Source: [Clostridium] aminophilum DSM 10710 (GTDB taxonomy: Bacteria > Bacillota > Clostridia > Lachnospirales > Lachnospiraceae). Taken from it: a stretch of 64,000 bases of DNA. The notes beneath the pieces were generated by a model. The model was not told the DNA's origin and ran no database searches. It was given only the letters and a program-made list of their open reading frames with translations. How positions within the stretch are numbered: the first letter of the stretch is position 1; each line of letters starts with the position of its first letter. Shown here piece after piece: positions 60,936 through 64,000 of this stretch. Position numbers and translations under genes: made by a program. The stretch is from the NCBI RefSeq assembly GCF_000711825.1, contig NZ_JONJ01000012.1, positions 61,530 to 125,529 of the forward strand, given 5' to 3'.

Positions 60936-61877
60936 ATGTTTATGCGCAAGAAAAATGATAATGTTCCAACCACAGTTTCTTCCCACGCGGATTTCGAGGG
61001 GCTTAAGAGTGCGGCACGTTATGCGATCCGCCAGAAGAACCTTCTTCAGCAGGAAGAGATGAAGACATCCGATGAGCTGAACACGATCAAGGATGCATTC
61101 CAGATCGTTCGTGAGAGATCTCAGGAGATTTCCAATTCTGTTGAGGGATTCCGCGATCAGTTCAACCGTGTGAGAACCATCACCGGCAGATTCGAGGAGA
61201 TCATCGGAAAGATGAGCAACACGGTCAAAGATTCTCACGACAGCATGAATCTCGTAAGAACAAAGTCCCAGGACGTATACGAGACCATCGAATCCGTAGA
61301 AGAAGTGTTCGAAGAGTTCCAGAAGAGCTTCGCGGATATTTCCAAGAAAGTTGAGGCCATCAATACCATCGCGAGCCAGACAAACCTTCTTGCTATCAAC
61401 GCATCCATCGAGGCGGCAAGAGCCGGTCAGGCAGGACGTGGATTCGCGGTTGTTGCGGGCGAAGTCAACAAGCTTTCCAAGGATATCAAGGATCTGGTTG
61501 AGGCGATCAACTCCAGCATGAACGTTCTGAATGAGAACAACGGAAAGCTGAAGGATTCGATTGAGAATACCCGTACCGCCATCGACGGCGCACAGCAGCA
61601 GGTCAATGAGACCGATGCGGTTGTGGATTCCATCAATGATGTTGCAACAGATATTGCTCAGGGCAACCGTGAGATGATCGAAGTATTCGACGCCTGCGAC
61701 CGCGATATTGACGGCGTAGTCGGAAGCGTTGTGGATTCTGGTGTTTACTACGACCGCGTCGGCAACGACATCGACAACATGATGACCAACATTACGAAAA
61801 AGGGATATGTATTCGAGGATCTGAACAATGTAATTGAGCAGATCAGTCCGTTGGTTGACAGCCTGAAGCAGGGCTAA
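60936..61877 (+). CDS. Soluble methyl-accepting chemotaxis-type protein
   Basis: A 313-residue chemoreceptor signalling module without membrane segments. The tip is canonical ([41 protein letters not shown], read from residue 148), which binds CheA/CheW. The flanks are coiled coil. There is no recognisable ligand domain, so the FIST protein may be its sensor. GAGGAGAT precedes ATG 60936. The 3' end is partly duplicated just after the stop. Confidence 0.9.
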   Translation: MFMRKKNDNVPTTVSSHADFEGLKSAARYAIRQKNLLQQEEMKTSDELNTIKDAFQIVRERSQEISNSVEGFRDQFNRVRTITGRFEEIIGKMSNTVKDSHDSMNLVRTKSQDVYETIESVEEVFEEFQKSFADISKKVEAINTIASQTNLLAINASIEAARAGQAGRGFAVVAGEVNKLSKDIKDLVEAINSSMNVLNENNGKLKDSIENTRTAIDGAQQQVNETDAVVDSINDVATDIAQGNREMIEVFDACDRDIDGVVGSVVDSGVYYDRVGNDIDNMMTNITKKGYVFEDLNNVIEQISPLVDSLKQG

Positions 61878-61924
61878 GAATTGAGCGGATCAGTCCGTTG
61901 GTTGACAGTCTGAAGCAGGGCTAA
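61849..61924 (+). repeat. Tandem copy of the chemoreceptor gene's 3' end
   Basis: The last about 35 bases of the gene (GATCAGTCCGTTGGTTGACA and so on, to CAGGGCTAAGAA) are repeated immediately after the stop with only a base or two changed. The copy also ends in TAA and is not linked in frame to the gene. The period is 46-47 bases. Confidence 0.9.
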
Positions 61925-61949
61925 GAAAAGCCGGATTGCAGGTGGGGAT

Positions 61950-63602
61950 ATGGACTTAACGAATTACAGCGAAGATATCAGACATAAGTTAGCGACGTTG
62001 GAGGATTATCGGCCGGAGACATTCGAGGCGACGATCCGGATTGCCAATGAGGTTGCCATCGTAGCAAATCGCAGAGATGACCAGACGCTGCACAGTTTGT
62101 GCGATTACTATATTGCATATTATTATTTCAATCTTCGAAACTGTACAGAAGCGATTCGTTTTCTGGACCGGGCGCTGAAAGATGCGTCCGGATCGGAAGC
62201 ATGGCTTGAAGTGAGCAAATACCTGAATCTGCTTGGCCATATCTTCCTCCGGCAGGGAAATCCGATGAATGCCATGCAGGCATTTGCCAAATCCATCACG
62301 ATCTCGGAAAAGAATCTCGAAAAGGACGAAGAGTTTGCTCCTATCCTGATCGACAGCTATGAAGAGAATGCGATGATCTATTACGAGATCGCCAATTATC
62401 AGCAGGCTCTGAAGTACGAACTGGCAACGGATCGCGTTTTCAAGATGATCGAGAATCATGAAAAATATCTCCAGAAATTCACGAGGCATCTGTCGAATCT
62501 GGTCAAGATCTATATCATGTTCGGCGATGCGACCAATGCGGGTGATATTGTTGCGAAGATTGACTCGATCGCTTCGGATAACCATAACGTTGGTCTGGAA
62601 CCTTACATTTCCATTGCGCATATTCTGTGGAATGACTTCAGCGATAATCACCGTTGGGATGATGTCTATATCAACCGGCTGAATTCCTATTTCATGGGAA
62701 GAAATTTCAAAGGGCGTCATATCTGGGAATTCTTCTTTGCCCTGGAGCGGATGGGCAGTGATGAGAAGTACCGCCCGTATTTCCGCAGTCTGGTTGTGAA
62801 AATGGACAGTTTCCTGGACCACACGGATCTCCATGGATATAAGCTTCAGCTCTCCAATCTGAAGCTGGATTATTACGAGAGATGCGGCCTGAGTGCAAAA
62901 AAAGCGGAGGAGCTGGAACGCTTCCGCGAGTATGTGAATGCCTGCCATAAGACGGCAAATGCGGCGATGAGTCTGATCCTGAGTCTGGAAATCATGAAGG
63001 CTCTGGAAAATGAAGTCATCAATGCTCTGGTTGTCCGCGAGGCGATGGATGACCTGACCGGTCTTCCGAACCGCAAGGCATTCAATGATATGGCAGACCG
63101 TTTCTTCGAGCGGTGCACCGGAAAGAACACGAATCTCGGACTTGCACTGATCACCATTGATAATGTCAAGAAGATCAATGATCTGTACGGATATATTATC
63201 GGTGACCGCTGCCTTGTGGAAGTAGGCAATATTCTGAAACGATTCAACTCGAAGACGACATTTGTCGCACGATATGTCGGCGCAGAGTTTGTTGTTCTGT
63301 TCGAGGGTCTCAATGACACTGAGATCACGGACCGTCTCCGCAGCATTTCACAGGCACTGCATGCGAGAACCGCGGAGCAGGAGCTTCCGGAGTTTACATT
63401 GGCTGCCGGAATCTGCACACATGTCCCGAAGGGGCTCAACAAGATCTGGGATTACACATCCTGCGCAGATCTCGCGCTTCTGAGGGCAATGCAGTTTGGA
63501 ACCGGACGGGGAATTCTGGTTCATCATCAGATGGAGCTGGGCGCGGCTGCCCCGATCACGATTGATTCGAAGGGCCGTCTGGTGGAGCGGAAAGAGGATT
63601 AA
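61950..63602 (+). CDS. TPR protein with degenerate GGDEF domain
   Basis: A 550-residue cytoplasmic protein. Residues 1-340 are helical TPR-like repeats (YFNLRNCTEAIRFLDRALKD; LRQGNPMNAMQAFAKSI). Residues 365-520 form a GGDEF-type domain with the entry motif DDLTGLPNRKAF, but the active-site GGDEF is VGAEF (443-447), so it should not make cyclic-di-GMP. It may bind nucleotide or act by protein contact. GTGGGGAT precedes ATG 61950. It is the last gene of the FIST/chemoreceptor unit. Confidence 0.85.
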   Translation: MDLTNYSEDIRHKLATLEDYRPETFEATIRIANEVAIVANRRDDQTLHSLCDYYIAYYYFNLRNCTEAIRFLDRALKDASGSEAWLEVSKYLNLLGHIFLRQGNPMNAMQAFAKSITISEKNLEKDEEFAPILIDSYEENAMIYYEIANYQQALKYELATDRVFKMIENHEKYLQKFTRHLSNLVKIYIMFGDATNAGDIVAKIDSIASDNHNVGLEPYISIAHILWNDFSDNHRWDDVYINRLNSYFMGRNFKGRHIWEFFFALERMGSDEKYRPYFRSLVVKMDSFLDHTDLHGYKLQLSNLKLDYYERCGLSAKKAEELERFREYVNACHKTANAAMSLILSLEIMKALENEVINALVVREAMDDLTGLPNRKAFNDMADRFFERCTGKNTNLGLALITIDNVKKINDLYGYIIGDRCLVEVGNILKRFNSKTTFVARYVGAEFVVLFEGLNDTEITDRLRSISQALHARTAEQELPEFTLAAGICTHVPKGLNKIWDYTSCADLALLRAMQFGTGRGILVHHQMELGAAAPITIDSKGRLVERKED

Positions 63603-63708
63603 GCGCGAAGCGCTTTGAGATTGATCCATAGAAAACTCTTAACATACATCTCCAAAAGGGGACTCCGGCTGTGACAGCCAATGTCATTAAGTTAAGATGA
63701 CAGAAATA

Positions 63709-63747
63709 AGAGTTCTATATCTTAAGTGATATAGGGCTCTTTTTTTA
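63709..63747 (+). terminator. Terminator of the FIST/chemoreceptor operon
   Basis: AGAG..CTATATC pairs with GATATAG..CTCT around TTAAGT and is followed by seven T. The GCGC/GCGC hairpin at 63603-63616 just after the stop codon is weaker. Confidence 0.85.
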
Positions 63748-63779
63748 TAAAAATACTTGACATGTTTCAAAAAATGTGC

Positions 63780-64000
63780 GGCCGCTTTCGCTACTGATTA
63801 GTTTTAATGTAGCGAAAGCGGCCCTTGAAATTGTAAGCATAATTCTCAATTTCAAGGAGGCGCATATGAATCCAAAACAAGTAAAAGATTTATTGGTTGA
63901 CAAAATAAAGCTGGTTTCAGCAAATGCTAAGTCGTTCTGTATTGATTCTGATAAGAACTTTTCAAGAAAAAGAAAGCTGACTATGGAGAAAATCATAACC
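63780..64000 (+). mobile_element. Left end of an IS4-like insertion sequence (cut by window)
   Basis: A perfect 15-base inverted repeat (GGCCGCTTTCGCTAC with GTAGCGAAAGCGGCC, 63780-63823) is followed by a second hairpin (CTTGAAATTG with CAATTTCAAG, 63824-63856) whose right arm covers the AAGGAGG ribosome site. Such structures in IS elements block read-through translation of the transposase. The exact outer end is not visible; the right part lies outside the window. The DNA is far more AT-rich than its neighbourhood. Confidence 0.7.
63866..64000 (+). CDS. IS4-family transposase, N-terminal part
   Basis: The first 45 codons read MNPKQVKDLLVDKIKLVSAN and continue DSDKNFSRKRKLTMEKIIT, which resembles the start of clostridial IS4-type DDE transposases (usually N-P-K-x-V-K-D-L-L then D-F-T/S-R-N/K-R-K-L-x-x-E-K). 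AAGGAGG is 5 bases upstream. The catalytic residues lie outside the window. AT-rich codon use contrasts with the neighbours, in line with recent transfer. Confidence 0.72.
   Translation, partial: MNPKQVKDLLVDKIKLVSANAKSFCIDSDKNFSRKRKLTMEKIIT

Noticed and set aside
61950..63602. Active diguanylate cyclase
   Set aside because: The signature is VGAEF instead of GG(D/E)EF.

Overview
The window looks like chromosome of an anaerobic, gut-type clostridium, most like the Lachnospiraceae. This is inferred from gene content: strong AGGAGG ribosome sites, a Firmicute-type flagellin, TRAP and AGCS transporters, an Lsr-like sugar locus, a GGGtGRT gene pair and RsbW/STAS/SpoIIE signalling. Base composition is balanced to slightly GC-rich, except for an AT-rich insertion-sequence end at the right edge. 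I see no rRNA, tRNA or CRISPR array.

Layout. 1-1.5 kb: end of a TraX-like membrane protein, a decayed macro-domain gene and an RNHCP zinc protein. 1.8-11.2 kb: one regulated unit resembling the enteric lsr (autoinducer-2) operon, with a SorC/LsrR-type regulator, DhaL and DhaK kinase subunits, an LsrF-type aldolase, a small VOC-like protein and a complete sugar ABC importer. 11.6-19.4 kb: a lipoprotein with a nucleoside deoxyribosyltransferase fold, two lactate-dehydrogenase-family genes, an AGCS transporter, an FtsX-type permease broken by one stop codon, and an ArsC/Spx protein. 19.4-25.3 kb: a degenerate NtrC-like regulator divergent from a histidine-ammonia-lyase homologue that exactly lacks the Ala-Ser-Gly triad forming the MIO cofactor, followed by an unknown protein and a sodium:solute symporter. 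I read this as a candidate ergothionase-type (trimethylamine-eliminating) locus. 25.3-29.2 kb: a tiny zinc-ribbon protein, an EamA exporter, a transglutaminase-like protein and a YjiH protein. 29.3-33.8 kb (minus): FGGY sugar kinase, SpoIIE phosphatase, STAS, HAD phosphatase and RsbW-like kinase. 34.3-41.5 kb: 2-hydroxyacid dehydrogenase, both aconitase X subunits, a TRAP transporter, a GntR regulator and a UPF0340 protein, with TTGTATAAT-type palindromes upstream. 41.6-47.3 kb: GH3 glycosidase, zinc-binding lipoprotein under two Fur-family-like boxes, and YgiQ. 47.4-53.5 kb: the B6 pair YggS and pyridoxamine kinase, NhaC, MarR and an NSS transporter. 53.6-59 kb: flagellin with a very large insert, glutathione peroxidase, NUDIX and the GGGtGRT pair. 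59.8-63.6 kb: a FIST, soluble chemoreceptor and TPR/degenerate-GGDEF signalling operon. 63.8-64 kb: the start of an IS4-like transposase.

Two themes cut across the window. First, gaps between genes are rich in small tandem arrays (20, 16 and 44 bp units), in short tandem copies of gene 3' ends (after the lyase and after the chemoreceptor), and in a dispersed multi-hairpin repeat at five or more sites. Second, several signalling or enzyme proteins keep their fold but lose the signature residues: MIO-less lyase, NtrC-like without Walker A lysine or GAFTGA, VGAEF instead of GGDEF, and a lactate-dehydrogenase relative with Glu for the catalytic Asp.
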